From CAVPNY01 sp963706905 (GTDB lineage Bacteria > Chloroflexota > Anaerolineae > Anaerolineales > UBA4823), in assembly GCA_963706905.1 (NCBI GenBank), contig CAVPNY010000011.1, forward strand, positions 1 to 64,000: a DNA stretch of 64,000 nucleotides. Direction: 5' to 3'. The notes beneath the pieces were generated by a model. The model was not told the DNA's origin, ran no database searches, and saw only the letters and a list, made by a program, of their open reading frames with translations. Shown in pieces: positions 37,387 to 45,213 of this stretch (position 1 is the first letter of the stretch; the number at the start of each line of letters is the position of its first letter). The position numbers were made by a program, and so were the translations under genes.

Positions 37387-38361
37387 TCAGTCATAACTGA
37401 TTTTTGGATCTGCAAACGCATAAGCGATGTCAGCCAAGAGGTTGGATACCAAAACTACTACTGCAGTAAGAAGGACAAGAGCCATAATAGTCGGATAATC
37501 ACGCGCCTGAACAGCTTCCAAATATAAAGACCCCAATCCTGGCCACTGAAATACTGCCTCCACCACTGCAGAACCTGCTATGAGTTTGGGGATCATTAAA
37601 CCAATCACTGTAATAAGTGGGAGGAGCGTGTTTCGGAATACATGAGTTAAAATAACTGTCCTTTCCCATAAACCTTTAGACCGAGCAGTTTTGACATAAT
37701 CCTGGTGAATTACATCCAGAACACTGGAGCGTGAATAACGCATCAGTGAGCTCAATTGTGCAAGGGAAAGAACTATTGCGGGGATTAAGAGATGTCTCAG
37801 ATGATCTCCCCATGTAAATGCAGAGCCCGCTGTTTGCATTCCGCTTGTAGGTAAAAGATCGAGACGAACAGCCACAAAGTAAATTAGTAGGATCCCGACA
37901 AAGAATTCAGGTAGCGAAACACCTACGAATGCCCCAACTGTTAGCAAATAATCCACTCGGGTGTATTGCTTTAAAGCCGAAATGAGTCCCAAAGGAATCC
38001 CTATCACAATCGAAATGACTAATGCTGCACCCATTAATTCGACCGTCGCCCCCAATCTGTCTTTGAAAATGAGTTCTCTAACATCTTGCTGGTCAGAATA
38101 ACGTTGGCCTAGGTTTCCACGAGCTACTTGACCAAGCCAGAAAACATAGCGTACTGGCGCAGGTTGGTCCAACCCATATCTAACACGCATCGCTTCGATA
38201 ACTTCAGGTGACAAAGCCCTAGTTCTACCTCCCTGCAAGTTACCAATCATGCTGATAAGCGGATCGCCAGGTGCCAAGTTAACCAACATAAAGCTTATTA
38301 TCGTGATGCCAATTAGCGTGGGCACTGCAATCAGGATCCGCCTAATCACATAGCGTAACAT
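37387..38361 (-). CDS. oppB: Peptide/nickel-type ABC transporter permease (OppB/DppB)
   Basis: 324 residues from ATG 38361. Starts with MLRYVIRRILIAVPTLIGI, the standard OppB/DppB opening; FMLVNLAPGDPLISMIG follows. EAA loop: TARSKGLWERTVILTHVFRN. Six membrane helices. Separated from the binding-protein gene by a 157-nt gap that contains a long perfect inverted repeat (38397-38483), which could lower permease expression relative to the binding protein. Confidence 0.92.
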   Translation of the reverse strand: MLRYVIRRILIAVPTLIGITIISFMLVNLAPGDPLISMIGNLQGGRTRALSPEVIEAMRVRYGLDQPAPVRYVFWLGQVARGNLGQRYSDQQDVRELIFKDRLGATVELMGAALVISIVIGIPLGLISALKQYTRVDYLLTVGAFVGVSLPEFFVGILLIYFVAVRLDLLPTSGMQTAGSAFTWGDHLRHLLIPAIVLSLAQLSSLMRYSRSSVLDVIHQDYVKTARSKGLWERTVILTHVFRNTLLPLITVIGLMIPKLIAGSAVVEAVFQWPGLGSLYLEAVQARDYPTIMALVLLTAVVVLVSNLLADIAYAFADPKISYD

Positions 38362-38396
38362 GAGAGAAATCCTTATGAGCGTATTTCTTAAGTTTA

Positions 38397-38483
38397 GAGA
38401 GGACCACTCCTATAACACCCGTTGCCTTTGGTAAATCCTTGTGGAAATTTGAGCAGACTGGTGTTAATTTGAGTGGTCCTCTC
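38397..38483. promoter_or_regulatory. Intercistronic 13-bp perfect inverted repeat
   Basis: GAGAGGACCACTC (38397-38409) and GAGTGGTCCTCTC (38471-38483) are exact reverse complements, enclosing 61 nt. The structure lies between the binding-protein gene and oppB on the transcribed strand. Stem-loops placed just after a binding-protein gene often stabilise its mRNA or attenuate downstream permease genes. Confidence 0.6.
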
Positions 38484-38517
38484 AGAGTCTGTTAGCGAAT
38501 AAAGATTACCTATCACC

Positions 38518-40344
38518 CTACTTTGACAGGAACCAGGTTCCATATGCCTGGTCATAATCGCCATCAGCAAAATCCTGTGCCCAATTACCATTAATAATCC
38601 AATCCCTCATAGCTGCAAGCCGAATCGGTACCCAAACAGGGCCATAGGCAACCTCATCACTCAAAATGACCTGGATTTCATCATAGATTGCCTTGCGTTC
38701 ATCGTAATTTGCAGTATTGCGTGCTTCCTCAAAGAGTGCATCTACTTCGGGATTGCAATAGCGCCAGAAGTTGTTTCCGAAAGAAACGTATCCATTTTCA
38801 GGCGTTGTCTCGCACCCAAGAAATACAGACATCAAGTCGGGATCAGCACTTCCCTGTGCACCGATATAGGTGACATCGAAATCTCCATTGATCCAGGTAT
38901 CGAAGACGCTTGCTGACTCGAGGAGACGGATCTCACTTTTGATCCCTACATCTGCCCAATTTTGTTGCACTGCAGTGAGTTGGTTGGTTACTGTCTGGTC
39001 TGAGTAGTAGGTGCTAAGATCGATCACCTGGTTAGGATCCCAATTTGCTTCAGCAAGTAGTGCCTTGGCTTTTTCTGGATCGTAGGGGTAGGCGTTCACG
39101 AGATCTTGATTTGCCCAGAGTGGATGTGGAAGCGGGGCGTTAGTTAGCTGGATAGTATCACCATACAAGCCCTCTTTGATGGCTTGGTTATCAATCGCAT
39201 ACATCATCGCCTGGCGTACGCGTTTGTCCTGAAGGTACGGCTTCTGGAAGTTGAATGCGTAGGCGTTGGCAAAATCTACAGGTGCTCCTACCAGCATGGA
39301 ATTGGGTAAATTCCGCAACCGTTCAAGATCTGGTCCTGTGACCTTCATCACAAGGTCGACTTCACCCTTTTCAAAGGCTAGAGCTGCAGTTGCCTGGTCC
39401 TTGTACTCAATGTTTATTATGCGATCAAGGTAGGGCTTGCCTCCCCAGTAATCATCGAATCGGGCAAATTCTACAAACTGCCCAGGAACCCATTGAACGA
39501 ATTTAAAGGGTCCTGTACCAATCCAGTTCTGCGTGAAGGGGTTCGTCTCGAGGTCTTTGTATGGCACGTCGCCCAGGACGTGTTCTGGAACGATAATCAT
39601 GGTTGTGAGGTTGAAGAGAAAACCTACGGGTGCATCCGTGGTCAACTCGATGGTATAGTCATCGATTACCTTCACACCTTCAATCTGATCGGTTTTGCCT
39701 TCCATGAAGTCTTGGGCTCCAACCAGCTCGTCCAGTCTTAAGGTGGGACCCACTGTACTGCCGGAGTCAGGATGTATATAAGCCTTAATCGTGTATTCGA
39801 CATCCTTAGCTGTGAATGGTTCCCCGTCATGCCATTTGACACCTTCTCGTAACTTGAAGGTCGCTGTTCTACCATCCGGTGAAAGAGTCCAGCTTTCTGC
39901 CAGCTCGGGTTTAAACTCGGTGAGCGTTGGATCGGTGTGTGTAAGCAGCGTATTGAAAGCAAGACGTTTGGCATTAATCCAAGCGGTAGTCTTCCAAATG
40001 GAAATGTTCGACTGCCAGAAGTCGGTCATGAACACATTGGCATCGCCGCCTTCTGTCGGTGTGCAATCAGAACATCGGTTGAAAACCGGAAAGGCACCGG
40101 TTTCAGCTGGCAAAGGTTCAACTGGAGCCTCCGTAGGAGCCACCTCTGGCGGAGCCGTTGTTGGCTCTACCTCTGCTGGCTCAGTCGCTTCAGCTGGTGG
40201 CTCCGTCGGTTCAGCTACTGACTCGGTCGGTTCCGCCGATTCTGCAACTTGGGGAGCCTGGGTGGGTGTTGCACAGGCAGATAGAATAAAGCTGATAATC
40301 AACACCGAAACAAGTAAAACGGGTATTCGATTTTTGGTTTCCAT
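38518..40344 (-). CDS. Peptide/opine-type ABC transporter substrate-binding lipoprotein (SBP family 5)
   Basis: 608 residues, ATG 40344 behind AGGAGGAGGAACC. Lipoprotein signal PVLLVSVLIISFILSACATP with lipobox L-S-A-C; then a Glu/Pro/Thr-rich linker of about 60 residues (TESVAEPTEPPAEATEPAE and similar). The SBP_bac_5 fold follows: LAESWTLSPDGRTATFKLRE, GVKWHDGEPFTAKDVEYTI, NPFTQNWIGTGPFKFVQWVP, RVRQAMMYAIDNQAIKEGLY. Two Cys close to the start of the mature domain (NRCSDCTPTEG) are unusual. The anchored receptor delivers substrate to OppB/C. Family 5 proteins bind peptides, opines, nickel chelates and some sugars, so specificity is open. Confidence 0.92.
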   Translation of the reverse strand: METKNRIPVLLVSVLIISFILSACATPTQAPQVAESAEPTESVAEPTEPPAEATEPAEVEPTTAPPEVAPTEAPVEPLPAETGAFPVFNRCSDCTPTEGGDANVFMTDFWQSNISIWKTTAWINAKRLAFNTLLTHTDPTLTEFKPELAESWTLSPDGRTATFKLREGVKWHDGEPFTAKDVEYTIKAYIHPDSGSTVGPTLRLDELVGAQDFMEGKTDQIEGVKVIDDYTIELTTDAPVGFLFNLTTMIIVPEHVLGDVPYKDLETNPFTQNWIGTGPFKFVQWVPGQFVEFARFDDYWGGKPYLDRIINIEYKDQATAALAFEKGEVDLVMKVTGPDLERLRNLPNSMLVGAPVDFANAYAFNFQKPYLQDKRVRQAMMYAIDNQAIKEGLYGDTIQLTNAPLPHPLWANQDLVNAYPYDPEKAKALLAEANWDPNQVIDLSTYYSDQTVTNQLTAVQQNWADVGIKSEIRLLESASVFDTWINGDFDVTYIGAQGSADPDLMSVFLGCETTPENGYVSFGNNFWRYCNPEVDALFEEARNTANYDERKAIYDEIQVILSDEVAYGPVWVPIRLAAMRDWIINGNWAQDFADGDYDQAYGTWFLSK

Positions 40345-40475
40345 GGTTCCTCCTCCTAAGCGAGGTTATTTGAAATCAATCTAATTTAAAGAACTAATGG
40401 AGTTGGCCAATTGATTTGAATAATTGCTTCACCTCCTTATTTGAACTTTCCTTATGAAGGTCATGCCCGAAGTGA

Positions 40476-41399
40476 TCAAATTCGCTCCCCTGTTAATGCC
40501 GCGGTGGGATTTTCCTCTATGAGGATTTGAACCTGTTCTTTACTAAATCCCGACTCGAGCATGAGTGGAACAAGACCTGTAAGAATATAGTCATAGCCAT
40601 TACCACCATAAGCATGCAGGTGGTGTCGGTAACAAATATCTTGGGAGATTAAGATCTGTTTTAGATAGCCTTTTTCAATCAACAACTTGAGCCAGCCCAA
40701 TCGGAGTTGGGTCTCCCATTTGTTTAGCCCCCGAAGGTTGTCGAATTGAACGAAAGAACCACGGGCTGCAACTGCTTCGTGGTACGCCGGATCAGGATGA
40801 CTGTCGGCATGACCGATTATGACTCGCCGGAGATCAACACCTTCATCTTCTAAAATATCCAGCTGATCCAATCCTACCGGTGAATAATCGGCATGGGTGG
40901 TTATCGTGAGCCCAGTTGACAAGTGCGCTCGAGCAGCTGCTCGAAAGGATCTTTCTTCAGCAGGTGAGACATAGTCGAGATCTGAACCAATCTCCCCAAT
41001 AATGCCTGGACGTATTCCTGTATCATCTACACCTTCATTTATATCTTTTATGATGGTGTCAGCAATCGCATTCGTGGTCCACCGACGAAAATTGACATCA
41101 TAGAAAGGCTCTCGATACCAGCCGCAGCCCATGATGATATGCAAACCGGTTTCATTTGCGATTCGTTGCAAACCAAGGGGATCACGACCTAGCCCAAGGT
41201 TTGACATTTCCACAACTGTAGAACCCCCTGCGTTGCGGAAATGCTTTACCTCTTCGATGACGAGCTCGATATCTTTGAGTAAATGATCGCTGATCCTTGT
41301 TAACCAAAATATATCCACAAGTAAATGCTCATGAGGAAGCACCACACCCAATTTGTCGGCTGATACTGGACCTAACACCGTCATCACATTGGCTGTCAT
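40476..41399 (-). CDS. Phosphotriesterase-homology-type metal hydrolase
   Basis: 307 residues, intact. Metal-binding set of the PTE family: VVLPHEHLLVDIFWL (H-x-H), GIIGEIGSDLDYVS (Glu where PTE has the carboxylated Lys), TTHADYSPVG (His), RRVIIGHADSHPDPAYH (His), and LKQILISQDICYRHH (catalytic Asp). Relatives act as lactonases, as N-acetyltaurine or amide hydrolases, or as phosphotriesterases. First structural gene after the IclR regulator; transcribed toward the transporter genes. Together with several other amidohydrolase-type genes in the operon it likely opens a lactone or amide. Confidence 0.88.
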   Translation of the reverse strand: MTANVMTVLGPVSADKLGVVLPHEHLLVDIFWLTRISDHLLKDIELVIEEVKHFRNAGGSTVVEMSNLGLGRDPLGLQRIANETGLHIIMGCGWYREPFYDVNFRRWTTNAIADTIIKDINEGVDDTGIRPGIIGEIGSDLDYVSPAEERSFRAAARAHLSTGLTITTHADYSPVGLDQLDILEDEGVDLRRVIIGHADSHPDPAYHEAVAARGSFVQFDNLRGLNKWETQLRLGWLKLLIEKGYLKQILISQDICYRHHLHAYGGNGYDYILTGLVPLMLESGFSKEQVQILIEENPTAALTGERI

Positions 41400-41500
41400 T
41401 TTGGCTCGTTTTCCTTCCGGTATTGAATTTATGTCATAAATAAAACTAGATTTTCGAGATAAGCATTAGGAATTGCTTCTGATAGAACGCGAAGGTTTGT

Positions 41501-42265
41501 CTATCCTTTAAAATAGCCAAGCCGAGCAGATATGCTGGAGGCCTTAGATGTTACACTCTTAGCAATTTTTTCGATTACTTCTTCTGTCAGTCGAACGGAG
41601 AGACCAGATACACTGATTGCAGCTATTGCCTCTCCTCTCCGATTGAAAATTGGTGCTCCGACGCAGCATATCCCGAGAACGTTTTCCTGATTGTCAACAG
41701 CATAGCCTCGCTCCGCAGTAGAGCGCAACTCGGCTTCAAAACGCATTGGATCTGTAATAGTGAAAGGAGTAACCGCTTGAAATTCTTCCTTGAGAATGTT
41801 GTCCACTGCTTTTGGGGGAGAGAATGCTAGGATGGCTTTTCCCAAGGAGGTGCGATAGGATTTTGCCCTACTTCCGACATTGAAAGATGTATGGTAAGGC
41901 TGATTGCCCAGAACTCTCTGCAGGTACACGATTTCTGTGCCATCAACAATAGCTAGCGTCGCCGTCTCGCCAAACTCATTGCGGAGCTCTTCTAAATAGG
42001 GTCGAACAATATTATTGAGATCGGTATGCGAGATGATCTTGTCGCTGAGATTGACTAAAAGAAAAGTTAGTTCGTAAGATGAATCATCAGCCTGTTTTAC
42101 ATAGCCACGATCCATTAGCGTCTGGAGAAGCCTGAATGCAGTGTTTTTGGAGCATCCGAGTTCCATGGCTAAGTCGGTAACCCTACTTCCACCACTTTCA
42201 GCCAGGGTTTCAATAATATCGAGAGCCCTTAAAACAAATTCAACACTGTAGCTTTTTGGACTCAT
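41501..42265 (-). CDS. IclR-family transcriptional regulator
   Basis: 254 residues from ATG 42265 (MSPKSYSVEFVLRALDIIE), behind AAGGATAGTGGAT. N-terminal winged helix: VTDLAMELGCSKNTAFRLLQ, LMDRGYVKQ. C-terminal IclR effector domain: YRTSLGKAILAFSPPKAVD, ERGYAVDNQENVLGICCVGA, and SVRLTEEVIEKIAKSV. The gene is the first of the operon and is preceded by a near-consensus promoter. Three copies of GTTTGTCT, two in its own leader 20 bp apart and one at its 3' end before the next gene, are candidate binding sites. It likely responds to a pathway intermediate. Confidence 0.92.
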   Translation of the reverse strand: MSPKSYSVEFVLRALDIIETLAESGGSRVTDLAMELGCSKNTAFRLLQTLMDRGYVKQADDSSYELTFLLVNLSDKIISHTDLNNIVRPYLEELRNEFGETATLAIVDGTEIVYLQRVLGNQPYHTSFNVGSRAKSYRTSLGKAILAFSPPKAVDNILKEEFQAVTPFTITDPMRFEAELRSTAERGYAVDNQENVLGICCVGAPIFNRRGEAIAAISVSGLSVRLTEEVIEKIAKSVTSKASSISARLGYFKG

Positions 42266-42321
42266 ATATCCACTATCCTTGAAGCCCAAAAACGTATTAT
42301 AAACAAACGAGTGCAGACTGT

Positions 42322-42349
42322 GTTTGTCTGTGACTAATGACGTTTGTCT
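42322..42349 (-). promoter_or_regulatory. Candidate IclR operator: paired GTTTGTCT boxes
   Basis: GTTTGTCT occurs at 42322-42329 and 42342-42349, exactly 20 bp apart (two helical turns), just downstream of the -10 of the iclR promoter. A third copy lies at 41495-41502, before the phosphotriesterase-like gene. Confidence 0.4.
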
Positions 42350-42354
42350 AGAAT

Positions 42355-42382
42355 AGTATAGCATATCTCAATAATTTGTCAA
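42355..42382 (-). promoter_or_regulatory. Sigma-70-type promoter of the IclR operon
   Basis: Minus strand: TTGACA (42377-42382), 16-bp spacer, TATACT (42355-42360). Near-consensus, placed about 90 nt before the start of the regulator gene. Confidence 0.7.
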
Positions 42383-42417
42383 CACATGTGTTGTTGTGTG
42401 TTGTTGTGTGTGTTGTT

Positions 42418-42493
42418 GTTCAGCGATAATGTCACCCCCTAAGTGTTCAGCGATAATGTCGCCCCCTAAGTGTTCAGCGATAATGTCACCCCT
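42418..42493. repeat. Three tandem 27-bp repeats at an IS end
   Basis: Units at 42418-42444, 42445-42471 and 42472-42493 (last one partial), each starting GTTCAGCGATAATGTC and then A/GCCCCCTAAGT. The first two differ at one base. They precede an ISNCY transposase fragment and resemble multiplied terminal sequence of that element. A GTTGTT/GTGTGT-rich tract (42385-42420) sits directly outside. Confidence 0.75.
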
Positions 42494-42516
42494 TCACTTC
42501 GTTCAGGGCAGGCTCT

Positions 42517-42768
42517 ATGAACACACAGGTGATATTGACAATGAAAGAACAGCACAAGTTGAAAATGGTGATTGACTACGAAGCCGGGAAAGTACCTGCC
42601 CAAACCGCCGCCAAACTGCTAGGGATATCGAAGCGGCAATTTCGTCGGCTGGTGGCGGCATACCGCAAACGGGGCGTGGCAGCCCTGGCACATGGCAACC
42701 GAGGCAGAAGGCCAGCCAACCGCATCGCAGACGACGTGCGGCAGAATGGTAACAATAAGGTCGATTAG
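42517..42768 (+). pseudogene. ISNCY-family transposase, N-terminal fragment
   Basis: 83 residues from ATG 42517. MKEQHKLKMVIDYEAGKVPA, then AAKLLGISKRQFRRLVAAYR and GVAALAHGNRGRRPAN are the N-terminal HTH pair of ISNCY-type transposases. The match ends near RIADDVRQ at 42745, after which the sequence is unrelated, so the catalytic domain is missing. The remnant lies between the operon promoter and the recombinase gene. Confidence 0.75.
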
Positions 42769-42859
42769 GAGAAGTTACTAACGCTGGTCATGGTGGTCAA
42801 ATGGTGGATCTTGTATCCTTTTATAAGGCATTCTCTTCCATTTCCTTCCAACGCAATTC

Positions 42860-43722
42860 CTAAGCCAATGAAAAATAGATTTCGGTCGTCCTGGCGTCTT
42901 TATGCCCCATGACGTCTTGGATGGTCTTAAGGGATGTCCCTTTGGCTGCATGTTGGGTGCCGAATGTATGCCGCAGACTATGAACGGAAGTCCCGGGAAC
43001 ACCTGCCAGTCGAGCATACTTGGCAATGACCTTCTCCAAGCCTCTTAACCCCAATGGTCGCTTGAATCTGTTTAAAAACAATACTTTGGAAACCCTGGGC
43101 CGCACTTTTAAATAATTGGCAAGGGCAAAACAGGCTCGGGCATTAAGCGGAATTGCCCGGCTCTTGCGGCTGCCTCCCCCATTTATCCGGATTACCCCCG
43201 AATCCTGCTTATCCAGAGTCAGTCTCTTGCGGCAGGTCAATGTCATCAATGGTCAGCCGGTGTCAGCTCCGATAACCGGATTCCGGTCTGTAAAAGCAGC
43301 TCGATAATGGCAGCATCCCGGGGATTGTCTTTACAGGCCTCCTGTAGCCGTTGGTATTCCGCTTGGGTAAGAAACCGGGGTGTTGGGCTTCCGGCAAAAG
43401 GGGGTATAAGTTGCCTGGCCAGGTCTGTGGCAATCAGCTCCTGCCGGTATAAGAAGCTCAAGAAAAGACCGGATGGAGATGGCCTTGCGCTTTCTGGTGG
43501 ATCCAGCCAGCCCCCGCTCCTCCAACTGTGCCAGAAACCGCTCCAGGGCCGCCAGGCGCAACTCCCCCACTCTTCTAATCACCAGCACTGCTCCTCCAAA
43601 AACCCCACCAGGTCATCTAAGTCGTCCAAATACTCCCGGCGGGTCCTGGCCGCCAAATTCCGGGCCGGCAGATATACGGATTGATACTCTTCCAAAGCCT
43701 CTCGCAGTGTCCTCTCCCCCAT
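42860..43722 (-). CDS. Tyrosine recombinase/integrase (XerC-like), three frame changes
   Basis: From ATG 43722 (MGERTLREALEEYQSVYLPA) a SAM-like core-binding domain follows: TRREYLDDLDDLVGFLE, then, after a change near 43595, LRLAALERFLAQLEERGLAG. The catalytic domain comes in two more frames (changes near 43460 and 43250): LTQAEYQRLQEACKDNPRDA, LQTGIRLSELTPAD (first Arg), SVHSLRHTFGTQHAAKG (H-x-x-R), IQDVMGHKDARTTEIYFSLA (His and nucleophile Tyr). All active-site residues are there. About 287 residues. It would integrate an element at a tRNA or other site. A perfect 11-bp inverted repeat and a 57-bp sequence repeated at 55 kb lie just upstream. Confidence 0.82.
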
Positions 43723-43753
43723 AAGCACCCCATCTTAGCACTTAATAACCACA

Positions 43754-43842
43754 GTTCGTCAAACAACCACTAATCCCCCCATCATTACCAGCTTTGGCCG
43801 CCGCACAGATAATAGAGGGGGAAGTGGTGTGGTTTGACGAAC
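43754..43842. repeat. 11-bp inverted repeat upstream of the integrase
   Basis: GTTCGTCAAAC (43754-43764) and GTTTGACGAAC (43832-43842) are exact reverse complements, with partial complementarity continuing inward (ACCACT / AGTGGT and the C/G runs). Arms like these are typical of recombinase or regulator binding next to an integrase gene. Confidence 0.6.
43784..43840. repeat. Long direct repeat, copy 1 (other copy at 55008)
   Basis: The first 27 bases (ATTACCAGCTTTGGCCGCCG and CACAGAT) are identical to 55008-55034; the following 30 differ by one inserted base and two or three substitutions (common core GAGGGGGAAGTGG then TGTGGTTTGA). Same orientation as the second copy. Confidence 0.85.
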
Positions 43843-43983
43843 TACCCGATTTAAGTGAATTTGCTACGATTGTAGTTGTTGGGTTAATCTATCTATTGTG
43901 CCATCTTTTCTAGACCCGATCCTATGCATAGAAGATGGCTCTGACCCTGCTGTCTCGGTTGTCAAGCGCAATCTCTCAGGTTA

Positions 43984-45193
43984 TTAATCACCATAGAATG
44001 AACCCAGTCGCTCTCTTAGAAATGGCATCCAAGGCCGCGATTGGTTAATAAGAGCAGTTTCGGATTTGCAATAGTCAAGATATCTCTGAGCAAAATACTG
44101 TGCATTTTCCCAAGAAATGTCGGGAGGCGCACCGTGGTCAAGACGCGGAACACATCGGCCTGAACTCCAGGCTACAGAAAAATAGCGAGACAACTCTAAC
44201 TCGATAGCCTTTGGTCCTCCTTTCAAAGCCCTTTTATCAATGCCGCCATTGAGGATCAAAGCAGGAAAATCTAAACGGAGTATGGCGACATCCATCCCAG
44301 CACTTACCTCAATCGGCACAATACCCGTGATGCCGCAAGACAATAAGTCTGGTATTAGGCGAGTTAAGTTACCATCGCTGTCAATAAAAAAGTATCTCAC
44401 TCCCAACTCGCGAAGGCCACCGATTATTTTTTTGTATCCCGGGGCAAGGAATTGCTCAAACATTGCCGGGCTAATTAGTGGCGATTGGGTTGATGCAATA
44501 TCCTCAAAGAAAGTCACTTCATCGAGGCGCACATCTCCTAGCATCTCATCAAAAACCGCCAGCCAGAAATCCGTCAAATCACTGATCATTGTGTGGATTA
44601 AGCCAGGATCATCTCCCGCCATGGCGAAACAAAGGGGTTCAAAACCCATCAACTGCCTTAGGGGACCGAACAGGCCGAAGAAGGGGAAGCAAAAGTAGGA
44701 AATCCATCGAGTGTTCGACTGTCGATTGAATTCTGCTTTCCATGCTTTCCAATGGCTGGGTATGCGGTCTGCTAATCGCGTTTGAAATCGTTCTTCATAT
44801 ATTATTTTCCAGGTAGCCAAATCCTTTACAGGATGGTCCAGCCAAAGCGACATAGAGCTCACAAGTCCTAGACTCTGACATTTTCCCTTCGGTCGCCAAG
44901 AAATCCTTCCGAAAGATTTTCTTTGTTACGCCGAATTCATCCACCAACGTTACGTAGCGCTCGTCCTCCTTCAATACCCGGATCGGAAACCTGGGCAACA
45001 TCGTGAGATCGAGCGGGAGAGGTAATACATCATCGCCTATTAGCCCAAGCGCATCGTGCGGATCTCGTCCATGCTCAAGCCCTTCTGAGTACCACCGTTC
45101 TAAAGTTTCCGCCCAAGGCCACACTCCTTGGATGGGCAGCCTATCCGGTGTGCCTCCTTCATAAATTGTCCGAAAAATGTCTCGGCCATTCAT
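43984..45193 (-). CDS. Uroporphyrinogen decarboxylase (URO-D) family protein, one frameshift
   Basis: From ATG 45193: MNGRDIFRTIYEGGTPDRLP opens like URO-D/MtaA proteins. The frame changes near 44860, then LVSSMSLWLDHPVKDLATWK, PFFGLFGPLRQLMGFE, FFEDIASTQSPLISPAMFEQ and YFFIDSDGNLTRLIPDLLSC follow. About 400 residues. No H-x-C-G zinc motif is found where MtaA-type methyltransferases have it (here FIDSDG), unlike the second family member at 48800. True URO-D is unlikely in a sugar-transport cluster. Many such genes of unknown function occur next to carbohydrate ABC transporters; corrinoid methyl transfer or sugar modification are possible roles. Confidence 0.78.
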
Positions 45194-45213
45194 GTCGACT
45201 GCTCTAATCCAGG

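Noticed and set aside
39791..40384. Long plus-strand frame opposite the substrate-binding protein
   Set aside because: Shadow of the lipoprotein linker and N-terminal domain; the minus-strand product has clear signal peptide and SBP motifs.
42385..42493. CRISPR array
   Set aside because: The repeat units are directly adjacent with no spacers, and they belong to an IS end. No spacer-repeat pattern was seen anywhere in the window, despite a Cas4-like nuclease at 14367.
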